A DNA stretch of 64,000 bases from Monodelphis domestica (GCF_027887165.1 NC_077228.1:428103957-428167956); one strand, 5' to 3'. Counted from the first letter of the stretch, positions 49,241 to 59,380 are shown. Numbers and translations: made by a program. Notes: generated by a model from the letters alone, not told the origin.

Positions 49241-49629
49241 TTGAAAACCATAAAGTACTATATAAATGGATGTTGTTATTAGTATTAGTGTTATTATCAG
49301 TGATATTCAAAAGAAATTGACCCAATAATCCCTTTAGGAAGAAAAGAAATGAATGAATAGAAAGGGGGATGTCCCAGGGAGACTTCTGCAAAAGTCATAG
49401 ATTTACTTTGGCTAAAAGACAGAAACATTTGAAAGGTAATGAAAAAATAGACATTCTCCATCCTAGGAAAACTGGGTATCCTGAATACCATAATTGCCTA
49501 TGAAGAAGACAATACGACAAGGGATTGTCTCCAGGGCATAAATTATATTCACAAAGTTAGTCCCTAGCCACTCTTCTACCATAAGATTCCCTTTCAAAAG
49601 AAAAGACAACTTTTCTTCAGTCTCTTGCT
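49241..49629. other. Unassigned intergenic DNA
   Basis: Only noncoding-looking DNA; the minus frames (64-153 residues over 48930-49759) are made of AT-repeat and MIR sequence. Confidence 0.45.
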
Positions 49630-50090
49630 GGAGATGACAAACAACATGAGGGTTCAGACTCCGAGGAAGTGAAAGGAAAGAACACCAGCTGATCCTGTGG
49701 CAAAGGTCATTTCTGAGGCTAAAGAAGTTTTGGAGCATCTTAACTAAAAGGAGTACCATAACATTCCAGCTGCAGAGAGTGCAGCACCTACTACTCCAGC
49801 TGGTGGTTTGATGAGCAGATCAATTTATCAGCAGAGAGTCAAGCCACTTGCCTTACTCATCCAGGCCACCTACACAGCCCAACTAGGTGCCTTGGAGTCT
49901 AGTCAGGAACCAGTACAGCCATTGAGTGATTTGGCCAGCCTAATTCAGCAACAGATTGGCCCATTCAGTAGAGACATTGTACCCTAAGAGGAACAAGTTC
50001 AGATGAACTACTAGTTCAGCAGAGTCACTATGCCCTATGAAGCTAGTTTAACTGAATAACCCCTATGGCCCCATAAATCATGGCTGTAAC
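49630..50090 (+). pseudogene. Unrecognised decayed coding-like stretch
   Basis: One + frame stays free of stops from 49756 to 49987 and reads like protein rather than noise: KEYHNIPAAESAAPTTPAGG is followed by a helix-like segment (YQQRVKPLALLIQATYTAQL) and a Q/L-rich part (LSDLASLIQQQIGPFSRDI). The same frame upstream (from about 49670, ADPVAKVISEAKEVLEHL) and a little downstream also looks protein-like but is cut by stops. I do not recognise the parent. A processed pseudogene or a domesticated-element remnant are both possible. Confidence 0.3.
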
Positions 50091-50565
50091 TTTCTGAACC
50101 AGTGTTCCTCCCTGGTTACTATTCCTGACTCCTAGTCTATTATTCTTTCCATCAAACATGCTACCTCCCAGGAGTATATATGAAATCATTAGCTGTATCT
50201 CTGTTAGAATGAACAAAGATTAGAAAACTGATTGGAATGAGGTTGAAAGCTAAAGTACCTACCTATTTGTACATTGTGTGAGCTAAAGAAGTACTTATCT
50301 ATTTAGCTTATTTTTTTTTATCTTCTGAATTATGAATCAGAAGTGTTCACTTGAACTGTTGATGTTCTGAAAATGGTCTCTTCCTGAGTTACTCCCTCTT
50401 AGTATCTTGTCTAGATTTGCAGAATTTTTCTTTTCTCTTCATCATCAAAAGCATTTCTCTTTTACCTTGAAGGAAAATGATGCTTTGGTAAGTGGTCTGT
50501 CTTTAGTAGACTTTCTGGTGAAACTTCCTTACTATTGTCTTTCCCTTCTCATAAGAAGAAAGGAA
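50091..50565. other. Unassigned intergenic DNA
   Basis: No recognised element. Confidence 0.5.
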
Positions 50566-50781
50566 GAGTGGAAGCTAGGTGACTCCGTGAATAGAGAGCT
50601 AGGCCTAGAGATGGGAGATCCAGGCTTCAAACCTGGGCTTGGATATTTCCTAGTTGTGTGACCTTGCGCAAGTCATTTAACCCTTAATTGCCTAGTCCTC
50701 TTTTGCTCTGGAACCAATAATTAGTTTTTCTGCCCTGGAATCAATACTGAGTATTGATACTAAGGCTGAAGGTAAGAGGTT

Positions 50782-50815
<34 letters not shown>
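50566..50815 (+). mobile_element. tRNA-derived SINE, second family, with (GTT)n tail
   Basis: Sense copy of the family at 7384: 'gtgaatagagagctaggcct', 'agagatgggagatccaggct', 'gtgtgaccttgcgcaagtca', 'gaatcaatactgagtattga', 'ctgaaggtaagaggtttt', then (TTG)n to 50813. Confidence 0.8.
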
Positions 50816-50816
<1 letters not shown>

Positions 50817-51299
50817 TTGTTTTTGTTTTTAAGAAGGAAGAAACAAGAGATGAGTGGAGAAATAGGGTTACATGTTTTGATGGCTGGGAATGCATGGCCT
50901 TTTCCCCTCTTTGCTTCTGCCTATTTCCTTTATCCATTTGTCCTTATATGGTGGATGAGGTAGATGAAGACTGAGAAAGGGGGTGAGGCGTAGGAAGTGT
51001 ACAAGGACATTAAGAACAGGAAATTCTTTCCTTCAATTCCTTTCTTTTTCTCCTTCATCCTCCTTCCTTCATGGAATTTCCATTGAGTCCTCCTGACCTC
51101 TATCCCCCACAGGATGCCTAGAATCTTTGACTATTTTTCTTCTTCTCTCCATTCCATAACGAAGTTTCCTTTCGACTTTGGGCTCCTTTCTTCAACCTTT
51201 TTAGACAACTCTCAGGCAATAGGCAAGAGAATGAATTTCTTGGGTTTGAAAAACATCCTTTTTTTCCCCTTTGAAGCTGCAGCCCTTACTCCCTAAGAC
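50816..51299. other. Distal flank of the UST promoter
   Basis: CpG-poor transition zone between the SINE and the CpG-rich island. No repeat or gene is recognised. Confidence 0.5.
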
Positions 51300-51563
51300 G
51301 GTTTATGAGAGGGAAGTCAGCAGAGCCCCCAAGAGGTCGCTGGTGGCGCAGTAACCAAGATCAGAGTGAAGTGAAGAGGCGAAAGAAAGAAGGGAGGGGG
51401 AGACTAACAACAACAACAACAACAAAAATCATACCCGAGAAACTTTCTTCCTAGTTGCCAAAAATGACGCTCCCCATCCCTACTTAGCGGCGGTAATGTG
51501 ACACCGAAACGAATCCCTGAGACACGGGCTGAGAGGAGAGAGAGGGCGAGAAGGGAGTCGAGG

Positions 51564-51620
51564 GGAGGTGGAAGAGGAGGAGGAGGAGGAGGAGGAGGAG
51601 GAGGAGAAGGAGAAGGAAAA
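51564..51620. repeat. (GGA)n polypurine mirror tract in the promoter
   Basis: About 57 purines, mainly GGA/GAG units, on the coding strand. Such tracts can form triplex or G-rich structures; effect here unknown. Confidence 0.9.
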
Positions 51621-51932
51621 CCCCTGTCAAGGAGGTGGAGCGAGGGAGATGGTGTCCGCCTCCTGTTCTTCCCTGCCGTTTTTCAGGGGAGCCTGAACGG
51701 GGACAAAACACGCTGAACTCGACACAAAGCAGGGGGGCACACGCTGGCGCTGGCGCTAGAGGCGAGCCCTGGAGGCTAGGGCTGGGACTGGGAGCGAGCC
51801 GGCCTGGGAGCCAAGCGCCAGGGCTAGAGAAGCGGGTCTGAAACTCCGCGCCCAGGACGGAGCCTTGGAGCCTCGGAAGGAAGGCAGCAGAGCCCCGGAG
51901 CCTGAGTGTGCAGGGACACTCTTGGCAGGGAA

Positions 51933-51935
51933 GGC

Positions 51936-51966
<31 letters not shown>

Positions 51967-51971
51967 GCAGC
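51933..51971. repeat. (GGC)10(AGC)3 triplet repeat in the UST leader
   Basis: Ten GGC units (51933-51962) followed by three AGC units (51963-51971), ending one base before the ATG of the first uORF. It lies upstream of the UST start, probably within the 5'UTR. Confidence 0.9.
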
Positions 51972-51972
51972 G

Positions 51973-51993
51973 ATGGAGAGGAAAGTCTCCTGA
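51973..51993 (+). CDS. uORF 1 of the UST leader (6 codons)
   Basis: ATG at 51973 in a strong initiation context (G at -3, G at +4), reading MERKVS then TGA. It follows the triplet repeat directly. If transcribed, scanning ribosomes should meet it before the UST ATG, 199 bases downstream. It is likely a translational brake rather than a source of a functional peptide. Confidence 0.45.
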   Translation: MERKVS

Positions 51994-52097
51994 GCAGCAC
52001 CAGCAAACTTCAGCGGTGCCCTTAGCTTCCCTGGCCTCCCTCCCTCCCTCCCTCCCTCTGCGCTTCTCTCCCCGCGCGCCTTGTGCTGTCTTTCCCC

Positions 52098-52175
52098 ATG
52101 TGCAGCCTCCCCTCTGAAGCTCTCCTTTTCTCAGGCGAATGGGTGACCCTTTCCTGGCAGGGGCAGGCAGTTTGA
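52098..52175 (+). CDS. uORF 2 of the UST leader (25 codons)
   Basis: ATG at 52098 in a weak context (C at -3, T at +4). It reads MCSLPSEALLFSGEWVTLS and on to a TGA at 52173, ending 16 bases before the UST ATG. Late termination this close leaves little room for reinitiation at 52192. Confidence 0.4.
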   Translation: MCSLPSEALLFSGEWVTLSWQGQAV

Positions 52176-52195
52176 GGCGGTGGAGCAGGCGATGA
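52139..52195 (+). CDS. uORF 3, overlapping the UST start (18 codons)
   Basis: ATG at 52139 (C at -3, G at +4) reads MGDPFLAGAGSLRRWSRR. Its stop TGA (52193-52195) overlaps the UST ATG (52192) in an ATGA arrangement, in a different frame from UST. Ribosomes using it cannot reach the UST ATG by simple scanning, except through termination-reinitiation at the overlap. Confidence 0.4.
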   Translation: MGDPFLAGAGSLRRWSRR

Positions 52196-52441
52196 AGAAA
52201 AAGCAGCAGCAGCACCATCACAGCAGCACCGACCCCTGGACCCATGTGGCCCCCCTGGGGGGACCCCCTCCGGGGCCGGGCAGCTGGAAACGCCCCGGCT
52301 CCCTGCTGCCTTTTCTGCGCTTCTCCCTCCGGGATTACGGCTTCTGCATGGCCACCCTTTTGGTCTTCTGCCTGGGTTCCCTCTTCTATCAGCTCAACGG
52401 GGGACCCCCTCGCTTCCTGCTCGACCTGCGGCAGTACTTGG
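52192..52441 (+). CDS. UST: UST exon 1: uronyl 2-sulfotransferase, N-terminus (partial)
   Basis: UST transfers sulfate from PAPS to the 2-O position of uronic acid residues in dermatan and chondroitin sulfate, in the Golgi. The visible part is 83 codons plus one base. Residues 1-48 are the cytosolic tail (MKKKQQQHHHSSTDPW.., Pro/Gly-rich, then basic WKR and FLRFSLRD). Residues about 50-67 (GFCMATLLVFCLGSLFYQ) form the signal-anchor of a type II protein, followed by NGGPPRFLLDLRQYL. As I recall the human protein, FLRFSLRDYGFCMATLLVFC and GGPPRFLLDLRQYLG are nearly identical; the first 30 residues vary. ATG 52192 (G at -3, A at +4) matches the human start; an upstream in-frame GTG at 52180 is not used. 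The PAPS-binding catalytic domain is in later exons outside the window. Confidence 0.93.
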
Positions 52442-52447
52442 GTAAGG
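52442..52447 (+). other. UST: Splice donor of UST exon 1
   Basis: The exon ends TACTTGG and the intron starts GTAAGG, a good U1 match. The join splits a codon after its first base (phase 1), which agrees with the human QYLG to NSTYL junction as I recall it. Reading on into the intron gives a frame unlike UST. Confidence 0.9.
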
Positions 52448-52814
52448 AAGGGGGGGAGCTGGGTAAAAAAGTTATACAGCGAAAGGAAGGGTCCAGAGAA
52501 TGGGGTGCAACTAGGATCATTTCCCGTCTCCTAACTCATACACCCCTCCCCCTAAAGTTCTCCAGGTGTGAAATCCAAAGAGCATCAGTATGCCATAGCA
52601 ACTGACTGGAACTTCTTCCTTTGCTGTTGTCTTCACTGAGGGAGAGAAGGGGAGCTGTGGTTTGGGTTGCCTGTTCCCGGTAGACCGGAGGGAGTCGTGA
52701 ACAGCGAACCCTTCCCCACCCACGAACTGTAGCGCAAGCAGTGTGTTCGTGGCCAGGTTGTGCAGAGGGAGGGAGGGGAGTGGATTCCGCCTTCACATTG
52801 TTTGAGTCTAGAGT

Positions 52815-52865
<51 letters not shown>

Positions 52866-54199
52866 AATGTGTGTTTTTAGCCCACTCTCCGCTATCTAGT
52901 TTGCGCGTTCTTCGCATTTCAGTCTCAGTCCCCACTTCACCCCCAAAGCCGGGCTGTGTGAATGCAGTTTACATGTTGGATTCCAGTCCTAGTTCAGTTG
53001 TGGTTACAATTTACCGCCGCTGGGTCTTGCTCTTGCAAGGTCTGGACACCCTTCTACTTCCCATCGGCTAATTTGACAGGCTGAAATTGGCAACGCCTGA
53101 GGGTGCATTTTTATTTTTATTATTTTTAGGGCCTCCAGAGGACGTAGCCCCAAGTCAATAGGTAGTGGATCTGTCTAGTCAATCGCAGCGCTGACTTTGT
53201 TTTCTCCAGGATCATTTTCACTATGTCATGTCAGAATCCTTTGGTTGTTTTAAGAGATGCCTTGGCCCCTTAGGGGAAAGATTTATGAAAATGGAAAGAA
53301 AAAGAGTTGGGTTTTTTTTGAATACTGTTTTCTCCCTCCTAGCTTCCTCCCAAAAGCTCAGCTTCACACCCTGAGCCTTTACCCAGTCCTGCCTTCTCTT
53401 GTCAGTTTCTTGAGGACTCGGGGCTCCAGTTGTGTTCAGTTCTTCCCCTGTACTTGTGTAAGGAGAGGAATGTCAATCTCTAGAAGAGTATGTGGCCAGA
53501 AGAGGTCGGGCTGTGGGGAGGAGGAAGCTGGGAGACTTCAAGCAGGAAGGTGATAAATCTGAGCAAATTTGATGTCCTGACTGATGGTCTGGGGGAACAG
53601 AAAGGGAAAAACCCAAGCAAAATCTGACCTGAAATAAGCAAAAATCTCTTAGCTATTTCCCTGGTTACCCCCCTACTCCCTGTTTATACTTCCCTTTACA
53701 TTCATTCTGAGTAAAAGCGACACATATAGAGCAGAGTCCTGTTTGGGAGGAGAGGAGGAAAAACACAATAACCAACAAGATATTAGGTACATCTTTTTCA
53801 CTAACCACTATATAGCCCATTATTAAAGACAATGATAGTGTCTTGCTTATGGAAATTCATATTGTAAAAAAATGTTATTTTTTCTGCAAGAACATCATGA
53901 GAATGAGGTGCCTTTAAGATATTTAAGGCAGGTTAAATGACAATTGTGCAATTGGGATTGCATAAAACATTTTTGATTAGCAGCCCCATGGTTAGAGTAA
54001 ATCTCAGCTAATCTTGAGTTTTAAATAACACTCCTAGTTTTGAAAAGTTTGGGGAACATGGACTCCTGTTTGCTCCTATACAATCATAGTCTCTTTGTTG
54101 ACAATCACAACTAAGGTCTCAAAAATGATTAAGTGCTGTTAAACATTAAAGATCTTTCGAGAAATAGGGAAAAGATATATAAGGGTAGAAATTTTAAGA
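52448..54199 (+). other. UST: UST intron 1, 5' part
   Basis: Intronic by position. It holds a (GT)n at 52817-52862 and then GC-moderate unique DNA to about 53600. Frames here (86-103 residues) come from the repeat or lack any motif. Confidence 0.7.
52817..52862. repeat. (GT)n microsatellite in UST intron 1
   Basis: A perfect run of about 23 units. Confidence 0.95.
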
Positions 54200-54390
54200 G
54201 AGAATGCAGGGTGTAGCAAGAGCACTGAACTTGGGATCGAGGGACTCTTTCTAGGCATGGCTTTGCCATCATTAACTACTTTTATAGCATCAAGTTATTT
54301 AACTTTTCTAGGCCTCAATATCTTCATCTATTAAATGAATAATTTGACTAGATGACTTCTACACTCTTAAGCCCCAAATTTCATTATTTT
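54200..54390 (+). repeat. MIR copy
   Basis: 'gcaagagcactgaacttggg', 'aagttatttaacttttctag', 'gcctcaatatcttcatctat', 'tgactagatgacttctac' in MIR order. Confidence 0.65.
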
Positions 54391-55599
54391 GACTCAAGGA
54401 TGAGCTATCCTAGCTACAGAGATCCTTCTACCAAAAAATAAGTTTATGAAAATAAAGTTAAATTGGCATATAATGTATGAAATGTTGACAAGTTTTATGT
54501 TATAGTAAGAAGAATCTCTTTAAATATGTGACTGAAGGAATTAAATGTGAAATTCTTAGTTAATAGGAACAACAGTTAGGCAAAGTGAATTGGCAACACT
54601 ATTATTCACCTAAGGGACCAGGAATCCTGAAAAGCTGACTATGGGGCAGGTTGGTGTAATTTACTAACCTATAATTAAGTTTCCAACTTAGAAGTAATTG
54701 GATGTTAAAAAAAGCTGATACTGTCAAGGATCACAAACCATATATCCTGAGTCAAATTTATTTGGTATTATTGTAAATATGACTTCACACCTAATAAAAT
54801 GATTGTAGGGAAATATGGGATTGTGGTTTTCAAGAGCTCCAAAAATATTTTGAACAATATAAGGCCAAAAATGTTTACAGAATTACCTCCTCCATTCTAT
54901 TATTTCAGTCTGAGGTTTGTTTGTTTTTGTGTTCCATAAAACCAAAATTTGGATTTGGCAAACATTGTCTCAATTTCCCCAGTTGGATAATTTCCAGGCA
55001 GGTGCCTTTCTCAATTGTAAGCTGGAATGGAATTTAATTTTTTCCATGAAATGACATTTGATTTCAACCTGATAGTGTATTTATTAAAAATAGAATAGAA
55101 AGATTATTACCAATGTTGCTACTACTTATAATCATTTTTATTGATGTTGTTTATTTTTGTGGCTCAAAATATATTTCCTCTTCCTTAACCAGCAAGACTT
55201 CCTTGCAACAAAGATTTTAAAAAGCAAGAAAATAGTTCAGCAAAGCCAGTCAATATACAGAAAGTATCTGCTACTACATTAAATATTCTAGATTCAGTCT
55301 TTCACCTCTACAGAGAAAAGGGGATGGTGCATATTATCAATTTTTCTTTACAGTCAAGCTTGATCATTTAATAACTCTAATCATGAATATTTGTTGATCC
55401 CTGATTCTATGCTACACTCAAGCTACTTTTAGCCATCTTTGAGATGTCTTTCTCTATTTACTAAAATCATCTGAATCCCCTGACATTTTTTTATTTGGCA
55501 ATTTCTCATTAGAGGAAAAGAAATATCCTTTAAGAAAGGTTTCATATATATTCAGGAAAACAGGGAAAAAAGATGAAAAGAGAAGAGGGAAATCATTTA
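54391..55599. other. Intronic unique DNA
   Basis: AT-rich; no exon-like frame with splice sites, no repeat family recognised. Confidence 0.5.
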
Positions 55600-55835
55600 T
55601 AAAGTGGCTAAAAGACTGTGCTCAAATTTATATCTGTGATTGTGGGTAAATCACCTAACTTTTCTGACCTTTTATTTTGTTTTGTTTATTTTAATCTGTA
55701 AAGTGAGGATAATAATATTTTACTTCCCAGGGCTTCTGAGAAACAAATGGAATAATAATGTGAAGGTATATTAGAATATATAAAGATGGCCTGCAAAGAC
55801 TAAATGAGATAATGTATATATCTTTTCTTTGAATA
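55600..55835 (+). repeat. MIR copy with a T-rich insertion
   Basis: 'tgtgattgtgggtaaatcac', 'ctaacttttctgacctt' then 'aatctgtaaagtgaggataa', 'ttctgagaaacaaatggaat', the MIR order with a short T-rich interruption. Confidence 0.65.
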
Positions 55836-56869
55836 GAAGTACCTTATTTTTATTATCAATTCAGGTTTGGGATTTGAGAATGTTTGGTTCCAAGAAAGAA
55901 GGACTAGCTACTACAGCTACTACAGCTCTTCCTCATTGCAGATGCCCCACAGGTTAGGAGATGCATTGAAAAAAGAAGTAACATCTCTGTCCCCACTCCC
56001 CACCCTCAAGGGAATGTAGAAGGGAGAGAATGCTAGAGGAAGGTTGTGTACAAACTATTAGGGAGTGAAGAAGGATAAAGTGAGAGGGAGAAATAAGTTC
56101 TGTTCCCTTTTCCCTAGCCAGTGGTTATCTTTTTAAAAATATATTTTTCTTAAAGAAATTTCTGCTGGCAACTTTAGTTGTTCCAAGCTGGGAAAGAGCT
56201 TGAAGAGAAGGTACAGAGAATTTTTGTTTACAATCTTTCCCAAAAAGGAGAAGGGAGGCACATATATGAAGTATAATTAATTTAGCATGTATAAAGGACT
56301 TAAACATATTAATAAGAAACCACAAATGAGATGTCTTCCAGAATAAAGGTTATGATGCAGCAGTCTTTTTGCTGGTGGCTTCATGTTGTTTGAGCTACAA
56401 AACTATAAAAATCTTTGTATAAAATTCATTATATTGAAATAAATATAGTTAGCCAGATGGCTTACTACTGATTTTAGATGCTTGGCATGCCTTAACTATC
56501 ATCATGCTTTAGATGCCTAATTTCCCTTTCTGTAAATTAAATTTGTTTTACTGAATGGAGTTGATGCATCAGAAATTACATATTTTCCCCTTAATGGGAA
56601 CTATTTAAAACTGAAAACTTACCATTAAGCTCACAACATTACCATATTTCTGTTCATATCAAAATCTGACTTAATTATTACTATGGCAGTGACAATGTTC
56701 AGTCAAACAAGTTACATTTTTTAAAAACTCATAAAATGCTATCATTAAATTGGTATGATTGGAGTATCCAACTTTCATTTAATTTAAAGGGAAATACTCA
56801 AACATAGACTTCAGCCTTTGTTAGAAAAATAATTTGTCAATACCTCCAAATCCAGATTCTTAGTTCATA
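55836..56869. other. Intronic unique DNA, possibly constrained
   Basis: No repeat family is seen. From about 56330 to 56780 the sequence is AT-rich but not simple, with homeobox-type TAAT cores and no decayed-repeat words. That is the look of some conserved noncoding elements, but constraint cannot be judged from one sequence. Confidence 0.35.
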
Positions 56870-57050
56870 GAACTTTAGAACTGAGTAGCCTTAAATATTA
56901 TCTAGTAATACACAAACACACACACATTTAGGTCACCATTTTACAACTAAGGAAACAGGGATCTAGAGAGTGTGTATAATCTAATGACAGCCACATGCTA
57001 ATCTTCTGGTTTCACCAGTAGTCTTCTCACTAACCCCATAATGACTTTAT
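56870..57050 (-). repeat. MIR copy
   Basis: Antisense: 'catagaactttagaactgag', 'ttttacaactaaggaaacag', 'ggatctagagagtgtgtata' with a (CA)n inside. Confidence 0.55.
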
Positions 57051-57189
57051 TGGAGTACTTTGGAGGTAAAAGAGCAATCTAAGAAATAAAGAGCATACAG
57101 AACCAAAATTATGAAAACAAATTCTTTATGGGATCAAAAGAAAACTCTTTTCTGTTTTAAATATGATGGTGTTGGAAATAGATACTGAT

Positions 57190-57430
57190 ATTTTTATTGT
57201 TCAGTCATGTCTCACTCTTCATGACTGTATTTGAGATTTTCTTGGCAAAGATGCCAAAGTGGTTTGCCATTTATTTCTCTAACTCATTTTTCAGATGAGA
57301 AACAGGAAAATGGGGTAAAGTGACTTGCTCATGGTCACACAGCTACTAAGTGTCTGAGGTCAGATTTGAATTCAGAAAAATGAATCATCCTGACTCCAGG
57401 CCTGGCTCTTTATCCATTGTACCCAAGCTG
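57190..57430 (-). mobile_element. CORE-SINE with RTE-like tail
   Basis: Antisense: 'tgttcagtcatgtctcactc', 'ttcttggcaaagatgccaaa', 'cattttt', 'ggtcacacagctactaagtg', 'ctccaggcctggctctttat', 'ccattgtacc'. Confidence 0.8.
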
Positions 57431-57439
57431 TTTATCCTT

Positions 57440-57660
57440 TCAGTTTTCTTTTCACTACACTCACAGTTTTTAATGGAGTGTTTTGGTCACAACATGAACA
57501 TGGAAATACATATTGCATGATAGCACAGTGTATATAACTTATATCGTATTTCCTGTTCCCTTTGGGAGAGGAGAAGAATTGAAGGAGGGAGAAAACATGA
57601 ATCACAAAATATCAGAAAATGATTATTAAAAATTTTTATTTATATAGAATCTGGAAAAAA
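57440..57660 (+). mobile_element. L1 3' end
   Basis: 'ggagggagaaaacatgaatc' and 'gaaaatgattattaaaaatt' with an A-rich end, directly between two SINEs. Confidence 0.55.
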
Positions 57661-57694
57661 TGGAGTACTCTGGAGGCAAAAGAGTAATTTGGGT

Positions 57695-57931
57695 AATAAA
57701 GGGCAGTTAGTGCAATGAGTAGGGTGTTGGGCCTTGTGTCAGGAAGACATGAGTTCAGATATGATCTCAGACACTTACTAGCTGTGTAGCCCTGGGCAAG
57801 TCACTTAACCCAATTTGCCTCTGTTCCTCATCCACAAAATGAGTTGGAGAAGGAAACAACCAACATTCCAGTATTTTTGCCAAGAGAATTCCAGATGAGG
57901 TCACAAAGAGTTGGACATGCCTGAACAACAG
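57695..57931 (+). mobile_element. CORE-SINE with RTE-like tail
   Basis: 'ggcagttagtgcaatgagta', 'ggaagacatgagttcagata', 'ctagctgtgtagccctgggc', 'aagtcacttaaccc', 'gaggtcacaaagagttggac', 'atgcctgaacaaca'. Together with the antisense copy at 57190 it makes a possible inverted pair. Confidence 0.8.
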
Positions 57932-59164
57932 TGGTATTGTATTGAAGCAAGGTCAGACACTGAAATACAACTGCAGGGGGCTTCCAACAAGAAAACACAT
58001 ACTAGACTTAATGATGAAAAACATTGGACTGAAAAATGTATTATTTGTTGGTTGAAGTGTAAGGCTGTCTTTGTAAGGATAGCTTTAAAATATGTTAGTA
58101 CATTTTACTTCCAATTAAGATATTTATAAATTAATATAGTTATTTTAATAAATTTAATTTATAGTTAATCATCTAGATGCTACCCCTGTTCTCAGGGCTT
58201 GGGGTTTGCCAATAGTTCATCTTTAAAAGTCTGTAGTTTGTTTCTGAGATGATAAAATGGAAATAATATTTTTCTGCTCTAAAAGAGACAGTATCTTTTG
58301 TTTCCCCTGTAAAAGCCTAATTATTAGCAACAGTAGCTTGCCCTCCAGCTGTGTTCATGTCAATGATGTATAATTGAAAAAAGAAACACTGGTGTGGAGG
58401 AATGGGAGCTATGATGAAAGAGTTTATAGTAGGGGAAATTTCTTAAATTTTTTGTAATTTTTGTCCTTTATTATACATTAGAAATGGCCATGAGCAGTTT
58501 TGTTTTACCTAGGCTTATTTTTCATTATAGAAGTTCAACTCATGTGTCAGGGACATACAGTAAGCCTTAAGTATGTCAGAAATTAGAATAATTTGACTCT
58601 AACAATATTTTTTAAAATTTAATTAAATTTTATTTTATTTAGACTCAAAATCTTGCTAATATTGGTGCTCAAAGTATCCATTGTAGACATAAGAATACTA
58701 TAGAAATTCATAAAGATACCACAGGAGTAGTACTTATGATTACTGAATATGTAGATCCTATCTCACATTGCTCTAATTGTTTCATGTATGTTCACTTGAT
58801 GCCTCTAATTCCCCAAAGTCAGTTATCCATCAAGAGCTTCTCTTATCCTTCCTTGTCCCTCAACCTCTCTTGTCTCTTTTCTTTCCTCTCTTATGTTGAA
58901 AGCCATCAATGTACATTTAAAAGTAATAGTTGATTGACAGGAGGGACCTCTTCAAAAGAATGTCCTTGTTTTGTCTTTGAATCTTAGTTTGCATTTCATT
59001 TTAAAATATTGTTGGATCTGTGCATTCAGGTTAGACATGGTAGTTTATGACTTGTGTTTCTTTTCTTTATTTCTAAATTTTAAAGGAAGGGATGATAAAA
59101 GGATGTATTTCATAGAAGTCTTGCAAATTACAGAATTAATGCCTGTAGGGTTTGAATACAACCA
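57932..59164. other. Intronic unassigned DNA
   Basis: AT-rich, no recognised repeat or exon. Confidence 0.5.
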
Positions 59165-59380
59165 ATTTTCAGGGGTCATTGATAGGATCATAGATTTACT
59201 GCTATAAGTGGCCTCAGAAGTCATTTAGTCCAACTCTCTCACATTGTAAATGAGGACACTGAGGTTAAGTGATTTACCCAAAGTCACATAGGCAGCAAGC
59301 ATCAAAGTTGGGATTTGAATCTGAGCCTTTTGACCCTAGAACCAATATTCTTTCAGATGTACCAATCTGCCTCCAAGACA
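59165..59380 (-). repeat. MIR copy
   Basis: Antisense: 'ataggatcatagatttactg', 'cctcagaagtcatttagtcc', 'gaggacactgaggttaagtg', 'cacataggcagcaagcatca', 'gaatctgagcc'. Confidence 0.65.

Larger units (their letters stand above)
51300..52191 (+). promoter_or_regulatory. UST: UST CpG island: promoter and 5' leader
   Basis: From about 51300 the base composition shifts to GC-rich with many CpGs, unlike the AT-rich surroundings, and this continues to the end of exon 1. No TATA box is obvious in the proximal part, which suits a CpG-island promoter. The island holds an (ACA)n run (51403-51427), a (GGA)n polypurine tract (51564-51620), a (GGC)10 tract (51933-51962) and a (CTCC)n stretch (about 52035-52060). 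The transcription start cannot be placed by eye; it is most likely within 51700-51970. Confidence 0.75.

Noticed and set aside
48930-49391. 153-codon minus-strand frame
   Set aside because: Half of it is the TATA/ACATAT repeat (YIHIYMYI-type residues) and the rest is an antisense MIR.
1-51000. Exons of the neighbouring gene SASH1 (expected left of UST by human gene order)
   Set aside because: No frame in the left 51 kb resembles SAM or SH3 domains, so the neighbour is probably beyond the window.
51484-52245. 253-codon open frame on the minus strand across the UST promoter
   Set aside because: It is the longest frame in the window, but it consists of runs (poly-Leu, poly-Arg, Ser/Pro) made by the GGA, GGC and CTCC repeats read backwards. 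There is no domain, and GC-rich DNA has few stops. It was not counted as a gene.
52244-52534. 96-codon frame in another + frame over UST exon 1
   Set aside because: Overlap with a conserved coding exon explains its openness; it runs past the splice donor into the intron and has no familiar motif.
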